This document shows positions 23,067 through 33,000 of a DNA stretch of 60,000 nt, in pieces (within the stretch, counting starts at the first letter, position 1; every line of letters starts with the position of its first letter). Below the pieces are notes generated by a model that saw only the letters and a list, made by a program, of their open reading frames with translations, did not search any database and was not told the DNA's origin. This DNA comes from Hydractinia symbiolongicarpus (taxonomy: Eukaryota; Cnidaria; Hydrozoa; Anthoathecata; Hydractiniidae), in the NCBI RefSeq assembly GCF_029227915.1, contig NC_079886.1:8000001-8060000 (forward strand), given 5' to 3'. A program made the translations under genes and the position numbers.

Positions 23067-23396
23067 ATGCATTCCTACCAAGCAAACTTAAACATACTGA
23101 GGAAGGAAGCAGCGATGTTAGGCATCAAAGGAAGATCGAAGATATCAAAAAATGAAATGGATAGAGCCATCGGAAAAGTCAAGTTTAAGGATGCTTCAAC
23201 GCAGACCATGGGTCCGTGCTGCAAGCCATGTGTAGAGATGATACAAGAGGTGAATCTAGAAATGTATATGAAATCGCTTAGTAAGAGACGTTATGCACAC
23301 GATGATGGGAACATGATCATAGATCAAATAACAGGAGAAATGATCGGTTGTGCTGGCGGAGACGTAGATAGATTAAGATACGGGAGATGTAATTAA
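23067..23396 (+). CDS. Small ORF with SAP-like N-terminal motif, virus-like cluster
   Basis: 109 codons, ATG to TAA, no break. The N terminus NILRKEAAMLGIKGRSKISK is the helix-turn-helix pattern of SAP-like motifs that in many large DNA viruses and Polinton-like elements begin with LRKEAKxLGIKGYSKMxK. A Cys pair follows (CCKPC at about 50-54). Comparable short proteins, as I recall, recur in cnidarian Polinton/adintovirus-like insertions. It may be a relic that happens to remain open; function unknown. Confidence 0.45.
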   Translation: MHSYQANLNILRKEAAMLGIKGRSKISKNEMDRAIGKVKFKDASTQTMGPCCKPCVEMIQEVNLEMYMKSLSKRRYAHDDGNMIIDQITGEMIGCAGGDVDRLRYGRCN

Positions 23397-23439
23397 TATG
23401 ATAAGGTTTAACTTATACCGAATACTCAGGAGAATTCTC

Positions 23440-23870
23440 TAGGTACTGTTGGCATACTGAACAGATTGTAGTTTTTTAACACTTTGTCCTTACCTTCCTG
23501 CCTACCTCTTGCGATTAGCTCTGCACGCATTGTTCATCGATGTTATCAATGATACCTTAACTCTTTGTCGCACTGTTCCTTCAGCACTATATAGCGTTAC
23601 TTTTCCTGCATAATTAAGCTAATAGTCTTACACGACACTGTTTTCTATGGCCTTAGAGATTAAAGCAACGATGGAGTTTAGCTTGGACTATACTGATACT
23701 CTCATGCTTCTGTGCCTTTACCCCTAATCTTTTCGAAGCATCTCTCAGATCTGCTTGGCCGATTCCCATAGCTAACTTTATACCTCCCATAGCTATACAC
23801 AGCGGAGTGCTAAGCCCTGTGGCTAATGATCCAAGACCACAGCCAGAATCTTAGACTTTTTACCATCAAG
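23440..23870 (-). pseudogene. Decayed ORF with glycine-rich hydrophobic segment, virus-like cluster
   Basis: The minus strand from about 23866 reads LGSLATGLSTPLCIAMGGIK then KHESISIVQAKLH, and continues after one frame change at about 23670 as ALISKAIENSVV before stops. The hydrophobic Gly/Ala segment followed by KHE..AKL..I..L.SKA is, from memory, a pattern of an uncharacterised multicopy cnidarian protein found beside BRO-N-like ORFs. Faces away from its neighbours. Confidence 0.45.
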
Positions 23871-24129
23871 GAGGCGATCGTGCTTATCCAGCTGGGAGCA
23901 AACACCAAGACTCAGCTATAAGATTCTGCAGTGACTAAAATAGTAGGGACTTATTCCACATGCCCCTTAAAAAGGGTGAAAACCGATCTTTATCGACTGA
24001 GCATAAAAATTGTGGTTGGACCTCTAAATATAACAAAAAATCTCTTCTTCTCAACTTACCCTGTTCAACGCCGTACCTGTCAGAGCTATCGAAACTTTGT
24101 ACGATAAAAACTTACGGCCTCGCTTTAAG

Positions 24130-24560
24130 CGTGCTGATGTGGTGAGATTTTTGGCATTTCTTGACATAAAAGCAACATGCGGAAACGTGTAAACCACGGT
24201 GTGATATTAAAGGGGTGGCTTTAAGTCACCTCATATAGCGACCTAAGCATGCTAATCCTCACGATATATTTGTAGTAGTACACGGTGCTATGGAAATAGC
24301 GTGTAAGTCCCGGAAATCCAAAGCTGTAGCATTGACAAAGTGGCTTGCAAAGAAAGATGTTGAAAAGTTGGAGGATGGGGTTCAAGAACTTTGTCAGCTA
24401 AACGGTAAGTAGCAGCAAACCATTGTGATGCTTGGAGATGATCTCGATGCTAGGGATCAGATAGTGCTGGGGCTGCAGACACAGCCTGCGGCTCTCAGGA
24501 ACTATGAAGCGATGTCGATGTCAATGAGGATATACTTGTACGTATACCAAACAACATGTC
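24130..24560 (+). pseudogene. BRO-N-like domain relic, virus-like cluster
   Basis: From 24132 the + strand gives DVVRFLAFLDIKATCGNV, then after stops GGFKSPHIAT, then NPHDIFVVVHGAMEIACKSR and SKAVALTKWLAKKDVEKL, and after a stop TIVMLGDDLDARDQ. The R(S/K)xKxxxLTKWLxxKGVEK block and the following NDDL coiled region are the pattern of BRO-N/antirepressor-type proteins of DNA viruses, also seen (from memory) in cnidarian Polinton-like insertions. At least three in-frame stops. Not expressed as a whole protein. Confidence 0.55.
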
Positions 24561-24926
24561 GTGTGACATAAACAGGAAGTCAAATTGGCGCGTTTCGTTC
24601 GATTTGATAATGTTAAAATGTGGGTAGTCGATCCGATGCCGAAGCCAGAGCAGCTGACGACATAGTCAGTGTTACACTTTTTTTTTGAGACAACTTGCTT
24701 TCTGCAACGAGCAACTTGAACTTCCTCAGGCACAAGAGCTTAGGGTGAAAAAAGTGTGTGGCAAATAGATGATAAAGCAAAAGTAAAATTGACAAAAAGA
24801 AACAAAGTCAGAGAGAAAACATGACACATTTCTCGAGTAGGATGAAAAGAATTAGTATAAACAAAAATTTACTGTAAAAATTATATAAATCTTTATCGTC
24901 TGGTGCAAGTGCTGGAGATAACACAG

Positions 24927-25020
24927 GGGTTTTTCATAACAAATTTATCTCCAACCGATTTTATGTACATGGGAAGTGATGGCAAAAAAGTTAAGAAAGG
25001 ATGGAACAAATTATATGCGA
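24927..25020 (+). other. Possible isolated exon (31 codons) of unknown gene
   Basis: Open frame GFFITNLSPTDFMYMGSDGK then KVKKGWNKLYA, flanked by CACAG and A|GTAAGT. Codon phase 0 in and 1 out. The acceptor lacks a good pyrimidine tract and no partner exon was found, so this may be chance. Confidence 0.15.
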
Positions 25021-26436
25021 GTAAGTTTTTTTTTTAGTTTTTTTATTCCTAGCTAGACTAACAAAACTTTTAAAACGGTAGCTAGGTATATGCCAAACAA
25101 GACAAAGTTCCGACATGTTTAAAAAGTCTTAAAGTAATTTAACCTGTATAGCACAACTATATCCTGACTGCTTGATCTGTAGGCATGCCTTTTTTGCCAT
25201 TTCCCTAAACGCAGAAAGTCATGTTGCCGTATCTACTACAAGTTCACTCTTTCGTCAACACACATGACATTTCGTGCGACACACATGGAATATAAAAATA
25301 AAAGGTTTGACAACGGCATTGATCTCAATTTTTTTAGTACTTTAATCAGGTTTCCGTATTTAAAAGACTGGTACAAATCCCTGTTGGCCTTTTATCAAGT
25401 CATTGTGATCCTTAAAAGAATTGCATAGAAGTTGTTGCTAAAGAGGTTGTATAGGATCGCTGACGATTGGTGAAGAAAATATTTGTGACATTTTGAAGAT
25501 GGCATCGATTGAATGATTTTAGGATGGACGGCATTAGTCATGACGACTTGATCAATTTCCAAGGTATTGTGACCAAGACATGGTACAACGGCGTCGAGGA
25601 TCCTCTTCAACTTTTTGGAGATTTTCGAGGTTACATTTCTTGCAAAAATTTTAATTCGTCTAAATAGTTCAAAAATGTGCTTAATAATTTCCAAATTTTG
25701 TCGAAACTGTTGCGATTTAATATTTTCAAATAATTAGTCCACAGTTTTTAAACATCCAATTCGTTAACTTTTATTGGAAAAGCAGGAATCAATGACATTT
25801 TGAGCAACTCGTTCGAACTGAACGTCTCCAAAATCGTTTCAGGGAAGTGATATTTGTTACCCAAGAGGTTAAGAAAAAAAGTATGTAATATTTTTTCAAT
25901 TTTCAAATTTCTTGCTGAGAAAAAGTTTGTGTTTAAAACAAATGCCCTACAGAAGACGGAGATTTTTTTGTTTGTGAGCTTTGATCATTAAAAACAACGC
26001 AAGAACTTCTTTTATGTGTTCTTATAAAACAGTAGAAAAAAAGTTATGTCCACAGACTGTCGAAGCACCATTTCTTATTTTTTGAAAAGCGAATATTATA
26101 ATAATATTTTCCGAGTGTCAAGAATTTTGCGATTTGATGGTAAAACATAGCTTTTGAAACTAGACTTAACAAAAATTTAGTGGATAAACTTGATTTAATA
26201 GAAAACATGGCATTTTTATGTTAGTCACAGAAAGCAGACATTGGCCAAAAATATTACTTAGTCATACGGTTGCTATTAATAATAAAATCGTAAATATATT
26301 TAGATAAGACATTTGTCAATAATAAAAAAGACGTCACGGTTTAAATTGACGGCAAATAAAATCAATACACAATGACAATGTCAAATTGGCCTAAATTTTT
26401 TAAAGAAAGGGAAAAAAATATGCATTGTATAAATAT
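25021..26436. other. Intergenic between the virus-like cluster and the erg 3' end
   Basis: AT-rich. A 99-codon minus-strand open frame (25395-25694) has no recognisable domain. Nothing else seen. Confidence 0.3.
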
Positions 26437-26442
26437 TTTATT
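26437..26442 (-). terminator. erg: erg poly(A) signal AATAAA
   Basis: TTTATT on the + strand reads AATAAA on the transcript, about 190 nt after the erg stop codon. It is the first canonical hexamer in the 3' UTR and a plausible end of the mRNA. Confidence 0.5.
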
Positions 26443-26633
26443 CACAAGAAACAAATAAATTAACTAAATACAATTCTCTAAAAAATGGAGAATATAAATA
26501 TATCCCAAATTGTGTGAAATAAAAACCAAGTTCGTACCCAGTACAAAGCATAATTGTGCATCTTATAAACTGCAATCTTTCACAGGACTCACGCAAAAGA
26601 GCCCTCATACTGAAATGGGTACTTAAACAACAA

Positions 26634-27011
26634 CTATACCTTCGTATCTACGTTCACTTGTAAACTTGGTGGGTTATAATTATTATTTTGTTTTGTTCGT
26701 AATATACCTAAAATCAATTTAATATCATCCTTCATAGAAGATTCGAGCCTGTGTAATTGTTGTCTCATATCATCAATATCTTTCTTAAGTTCTTCACAGT
26801 TACAAGGAGAATGGGTACTAGAAGGGTTCCTTGTCACGTTGGGCGTGGTCGGAGTGTTACACTCGTTTACAGAGTCTAGTATACTCTTCTTTCTCTGACT
26901 ATTTAATCGTTGTTCACGAAATGATGAACGACTGGTGGATATGTGCTCAGAAGACACACTTTGATGCGCTGCGACATTTGGCATAGAAGTGTTCATATCT
27001 CGTTCTTCAAG
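26634..27011 (-). CDS. erg: erg exon 10: C-terminal tail with tetramerising coiled coil, stop
   Basis: Residues 827-951 and TAG. After a Ser/Thr-rich stretch it has [20 protein letters not shown], which aligns with the hERG C-terminal coiled coil (LDALQRQLNRLETRL) used in assembly. The tail between CNBHD and coil is much shorter than in mammals, and little follows the coil. Acceptor TTTCATTTCAG at 27012-27022. The stop is read as GTA TAG; use of this GTATAG as a donor instead is possible but no downstream KCNH-like exon is seen. Confidence 0.92.
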   Translation of the reverse strand, partial: LEERDMNTSMPNVAAHQSVSSEHISTSRSSFREQRLNSQRKKSILDSVNECNTPTTPNVTRNPSSTHSPCNCEELKKDIDDMRQQLHRLESSMKDDIKLILGILRTKQNNNYNPPSLQVNVDTKV

Positions 27012-30000
27012 CTGAAATGAAATGGCAGAGAACTTTGTAGTGCATTGTAAGTGGAGCGAGTGATATGGGATGCTAAACTACGCTTTTCTATAGCGTAAAA
27101 AGTTCTTTTAATCAAGAATAACAATTACGTATTACAAGTAAATTGTAAGACGCGGTTAATATTGTGCATTACCAAAAACGTACTTTTCTCGCGCTTTTTT
27201 ATAATCAAAATTTGCAGGACAAACGGTAAAATATTACTGTGGGCATTAGGTCAAAAAATCACGTGAGAAGTGTTATTCCTTACCACAAATTATTTTATCA
27301 AGAGCTTGGTTTAAATTGACAGGGTTTTATTTTAAGAATACTTAAAAGTTACAGTGACCAAATAAACCGCTCCACTTACCTCTAAATCTCTCAAGTCGAA
27401 CGTGATTTGCATTTCCTCGTTAAAGGTTTTGCGAAATTCAGGATATGCTCTCATGATGTAAAGTAGATTGTCGCGTGATATGGAATGCAAGTCGCAATAT
27501 GTCAACGCTCGAACACTTGCTCTCGCTTTCCCAGTCACACGAACAGCAGTGAATCCAAAGTTTTCACCAAACGAGTCTCCTTTACCTGATCAGATTAATA
27601 ATAATATATATAGATATATATCGGTAACAACACGCTGTAATTCGCACGCAAGTTAGTATTTCACAAACATACACGTGTTCTTTGTAAACAATACTACTTT
27701 CAACCTAGTACTTGAGGATTTAAAACAAACTGTTCTAAATTGATTAAAAAGTTGCTTAACGGTTGCTTAAACACGTCGTACATTTTTTAAGGTTACCATA
27801 AAACTTTGCTGAAGATATGCGTATTCATACACATTTTTTCTTTATTGTTGTCAAATTCTTATTAATATCCACAGTAAATTGTTTTTCGGGTTAGAATCAG
27901 AGAAAAATGAGATTTTTTTATTTGAGTATAAAACGGATTACCACGAAGAAAAGAAAAGAACACCCAAAAAGTTAAACAACAATAAAAGAACAACAATAAC
28001 AAATATATAAAAACAACAACACACCTAATATAGCTATGATTGTCTCATTAAGAATGATTTCGACAGTTCCTCTACCAATCCAATATAAATTCGAGATCTC
28101 ATCACCGGTATGTATAATATAATCACCGGGAGGACAGTGAGTTGTAAGTATCTTCAGCGATAAGGAGCGCAAACAACCCGGACTGGTGCCACGGAAGGCC
28201 GGATTGCTAGATAATAAATGTCGATTCAGATGCAAACATATATCAGCTTGAAGACCTTCAGGAAAATTTCGTAATACCTAAAACAGTAACAAAATATTGA
28301 TGAAATTCTTTATGCAAACACTACGTCGAAATTGGAGCATCATAAAACAAACCATTTAGGTCTCGTTTTATCCACCCGATATAATTTAGAAAGGGATATA
28401 TGCTATGACAATAAAACGTGGCCTAGTGATAACCAAAATGAATAAAATTTACATAACGACTTTTTTCAGTAATACAAATGTATATATGTATTTGCATAAA
28501 CGCCGTCAATGTACATGTCAAGGAAAGATTTTTTTTACAAAAATTTACGCAGTGTTAACGAAGAAAGGAATTGCATTTCTATAATTTCAAACAGTTGTTA
28601 TAAAGTATACGAAATTCGAGATGTTTCAGTTTATTTAAAAAAGTAAACAATGACGAACGCACGCCGTACGGTAAAATACACGACGCTGCCGACAACATAC
28701 CTCGTTCATGTCGATACCGTTTGTATAGGAGTAATCATATTGAGAATAATCTTCTAATCGCTGTCGAAGTGGTGACGGTATTTGATAGAAACGAATAAAT
28801 TCTCGAACTTTCCTCATCGTCGCATGATAATGCGCCATGCCAGAATATAGACGTTGTATAATCGCCGTCACGTTACCAAAAATCACAGCATGCATTAAAG
28901 CTACAGATAAAGAAAGTGATTGTGCCGCAGGAAATAATTCGCATAGGGTAAATTCTGCAAAAGGTTTTTGAACAAGTAAGAATCTTTAGGAAATACTGAA
29001 TTTTTTAAAATTAGTAGAGTACTATGAAAAGTTTGAACGAAAAACTTATAAGACATTGGAAATATAATCAACAAGTTTAAAAGGTTTCATCCCAAGGTAA
29101 TGTGGTGTCATTGTAAAGACGGAATGCCACCGCTATTGGATAGAACAATGGAATCAACGCATCATGTTCCTAGTTAAATTTGACTTTTAGCTATACACAG
29201 CATCTAGGGCTTCGCAACGATCCGTCAACCAAATGATTTTGAATTCACTTGTGCAAAGGAACTCCAAAACAGCACACTTCGAGTATACATTGGTTAGCTT
29301 GTGTGTAAAAAAAGAAACTCTTACCTCCTAAAAACATGATCAAAATGGTGAATACTTTTTCGCCATTTGTATTAGCTGAAACATTTCCAAAACCAACGCT
29401 TGTTAAACTGCTGAGTGTAAAATACAACGCCGTTAAATATTTAGTTTGCAAGTCCGGTCCACTGTCCGGTATGGAATCATTATACGGCATGTGAGTGGCA
29501 TCCCCAAGCTGAGTTAGCCAGCCTAAAGAATTCTCCCCCGGGCGTTCAAAGTTTCCAATCGCGTACCACATACATGCTAGCCAGTGAGCGACCAATGCGA
29601 AGCCGAACATAAGTAGCAGTAACAGTGCCGTACCATATTCGGAATATCGGTCAAGTTTGCGTGCTACACGGACCAATCGTAATAAGCGAGCGGTTTTTAG
29701 CAAACCAATCAAGGTTGTGGTCTAAAATTAAAAATATTTTAAATTAGAACAATAATAGGGTCTGTTAACAAAATCACATTAAAATAAAAAGGGAAAATTT
29801 CCATTTTCCTAACCTTTTCCGAAACAGTTATTTTACGACCAGAATTACAATTTCATAACAAGCTACGACAACCAGATCTATATTCTAGTATTTTTCTAAA
29901 TTTGTTTTGGCGCGAAATCTAGACAGAGTTTAAAAATTATACACCTTACTTGGTCCGTGTTGCCAATCATTATGAGCAATTCAAACGGAATGGCGGCTAA

Positions 30001-33000
30001 CAAGTCGACGACGAACCAACCTTTCATATAATTAACAGCAACTCGACACGGATCACTGACCACTTCGTCGTTTGAATCAACAAACGTCGTACGGAAATTG
30101 ATGAAAATGTCGATAATAAACATAACGTCAACAATATAATCAACGATGACCAACGGATCGTCGGCTATAGAAATCGGTCCGTGATTTACACGTGTTTCTG
30201 GATTCTCGTTTAACGCCTCTCGTTTTGTATCGCGTGTTAGAACGAATGCTGCCATATAAGGCGTTATAATGGCTGTGTACATCACGAGGAATAACACTAC
30301 CCAATCCCAGATGGCTTTAAACGGCGAATAATGCAAGATTGTCCACGGATGTATTTTCGGCGATTCGACCTTGTATTCAGGTAAAACATCGGACCCTAGA
30401 GACATCACCTAAAACAAATCAACACAATTAATTGCTAACAAGCAGCTTATATATGGTGCACAGGAGAGCCAGGGAGTTTTTTTCAACTTTAAAATCGGAG
30501 TATGGTTGGGAAAAATAATGCCGAGTCGCAAATATTTTTTTTTTGCGTTTCGATTTGTTAGTGTTATTGTTCTTTGTTCACATGGTAGATATCCAGAAAC
30601 ACCATGGTTGCACCTACCGAAATAAACATAAGAAATTCTTGAACTGTTAAAGAGGGTAAAATGTAGCCATGGTGGCTTTGTTGTATTTATTGCTTGAACT
30701 GGATTCGGGGTTCGCTCTGAGACATTCGTTTAAAGTAGAAGCTTTCCTGTAAGAAAAAATTGATCTTTTTAAGATCCCTGAAGAAAACTTGGTCAACGAA
30801 GCTACGTATATGGCGAGCAGGAGACCCTTCCTCGTTTATTTTACCATCAACATGAAGAACTTGCTTACATCAGGAAAACACCTTTTTTCCCTTAATGTAT
30901 CTAGCCATGGAGGCAATCCGCTTTTACGACTACGTTTGTAAATGGCTTTGTGCACATTGGTCCATTTGGATTCAGAGTTTAGTCTGATACATATACTTGC
31001 GTCTAGGCTTTAATTTGACAAAATTCTCGGAGAATGCTTGAATAACTTGAGCAGAGTAAATATCTTGCAAACTACACGGGAAGTCAGCTGGCAAAGATTT
31101 TAATTTCTGTTGCACCATTAACAAATTTAGAAAACGTAGAAAACACCACTCGATCCACTTGGAGTGGTAATGTTTATCTAAATTTTCGAAACAGACTACT
31201 GCTGCAAAGTCGTAGTAATTTGGAAATTTAGATATGGAAAATAAAATTAAACTAATAAATAAACACACAAAAGAATGATAAATAATAAAAATATGTAGGT
31301 GTTTATGAAACACCTGGCTCTTGTAGAAGAATACTCAACTTTGACACTAAATTCCATCCACAAGATAACTGTCGATTTTCGAGATTTAAGATGTCAATTT
31401 TTGGGATTTACAAACTTACCACAAAAGCCTATTGTTGATTTTTGAGATATACAAGAATTAGCTGGTCATTTTCGAGACCTTTACCCGGTAACTGTTGATT
31501 TTTAAGATTTACAAGAATCAACTGTCGACATTCGAAAATTAACTATCGATTTTTGACATTTAAAGGATCGATTTTCCGTCTTTACAACTGTGGATTTTCC
31601 AGATTTATAAAACTTACTGTCGATATTCAAGAGTTTGGTGTAAATGTCATCTTTCGAAACAAAAGAAAACAGTCATCGATTTTGTAGACAACAGCTGTGC
31701 AAAAGAAATAAACTACACGTGGTCAAGTGTCTTTTGGGTAACATCACGTACGATCATAAACGCCCGCTGTTTTGAAAATAATTTTCAAGAAAATCTTTTG
31801 GTTTTGCAACCCACGCTTCTTCAATTTATTTTATTTTTTTAATTTTTTTTACCTCCATAAAAACCCACTGATGCAGCTGCATAATTATGAATAAAAGAGA
31901 ACGTTCCAATTAATGGCTTCTAGCAAATTGTTTATGTTCACACGTTTTTCTTAGCAAAAAAGCCAGGTAGAATAAAATGCCCCCCCCCCGCCCCCCTTCT
32001 CTCCCCATCCTTAAAAAATATATCAAACACGAAAAATTCCACTTTGGACGAAACACAGTTGCGGTGTATTGTCGTATTTTTCGATGCATTTTCATACTGT
32101 AGTGCTATAAATAACAATCTTCAACTAATAATCTGTGGCTACGCCTACCAGTAAAGCTCACATTTCCTGAGCTTCATCCAGAAAGTGGCAAAGCACTTTT
32201 GAAAGTTTAAACACTGAGGTCTTTGGAAACTTATAGTTTATAGACATTATATGCCCACTTGGGCTAACAACAACAACAACAATAAAACCAACAACAACAA
32301 CAACAACAATAAAACCAACAACAACCACAACACTTACAGTAAACAAACATATAAACCCTATTAAGTTTGGTAATAACCACTGGTTAATTAGCCGCAACAC
32401 TCCTTGGTTTGACAATACCAGCAGGTTTTGTAATCATAGTTTTTAATGAGAAACTTTAACAATATTTACTATTCACAAAAAAAGCTTGCATATACGTTAT
32501 ATGCACGCTTTTTTATAACAACCAGTATAATCTCAGACTGGTTGTTCTTATTTTTTGAGTTTTTTCAGCCTGGTTTGTTTTGATTTTAGTAAGAATAACA
32601 GTAATAAGAATGCAACTTCAAATTTGAACAACAATTTGTTCTTCTTTATGGAATTTTTTTTCCTAAATTTCTTCGAAATTTGTTTCTATGAGAAAATCGG
32701 GTGCTTTTGTTGCTGATGAAGCTCTATGATTGTGTTCATGAACAATCGAGACAATACGGATTAGATAGAAAAAGACATGATCAAAAGGAGATACAGTTAG
32801 CGGTAACTTGAAAAGAAACTACACCATAACACACATTCTATTTTAGCTTGGAAAGAAATTGCAAGATAACGCACATTGTAGATTGTTCTTATTTTAGTAC
32901 AAAATTCACATTCGGGATGTCGTTAGGTTGGAAAGCAATAATCTGAGACTGTTGTTATATTATTCTCCTTTTTTCAGCAAGCTAAAAAGCATATTTCAAT

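Noticed and set aside
30972-31313. 113-codon minus-strand frame in erg intron 4
   Set aside because: No known domain, starts with a hydrophobic low-complexity run, and lies within an intron whose flanking exons join perfectly without it.
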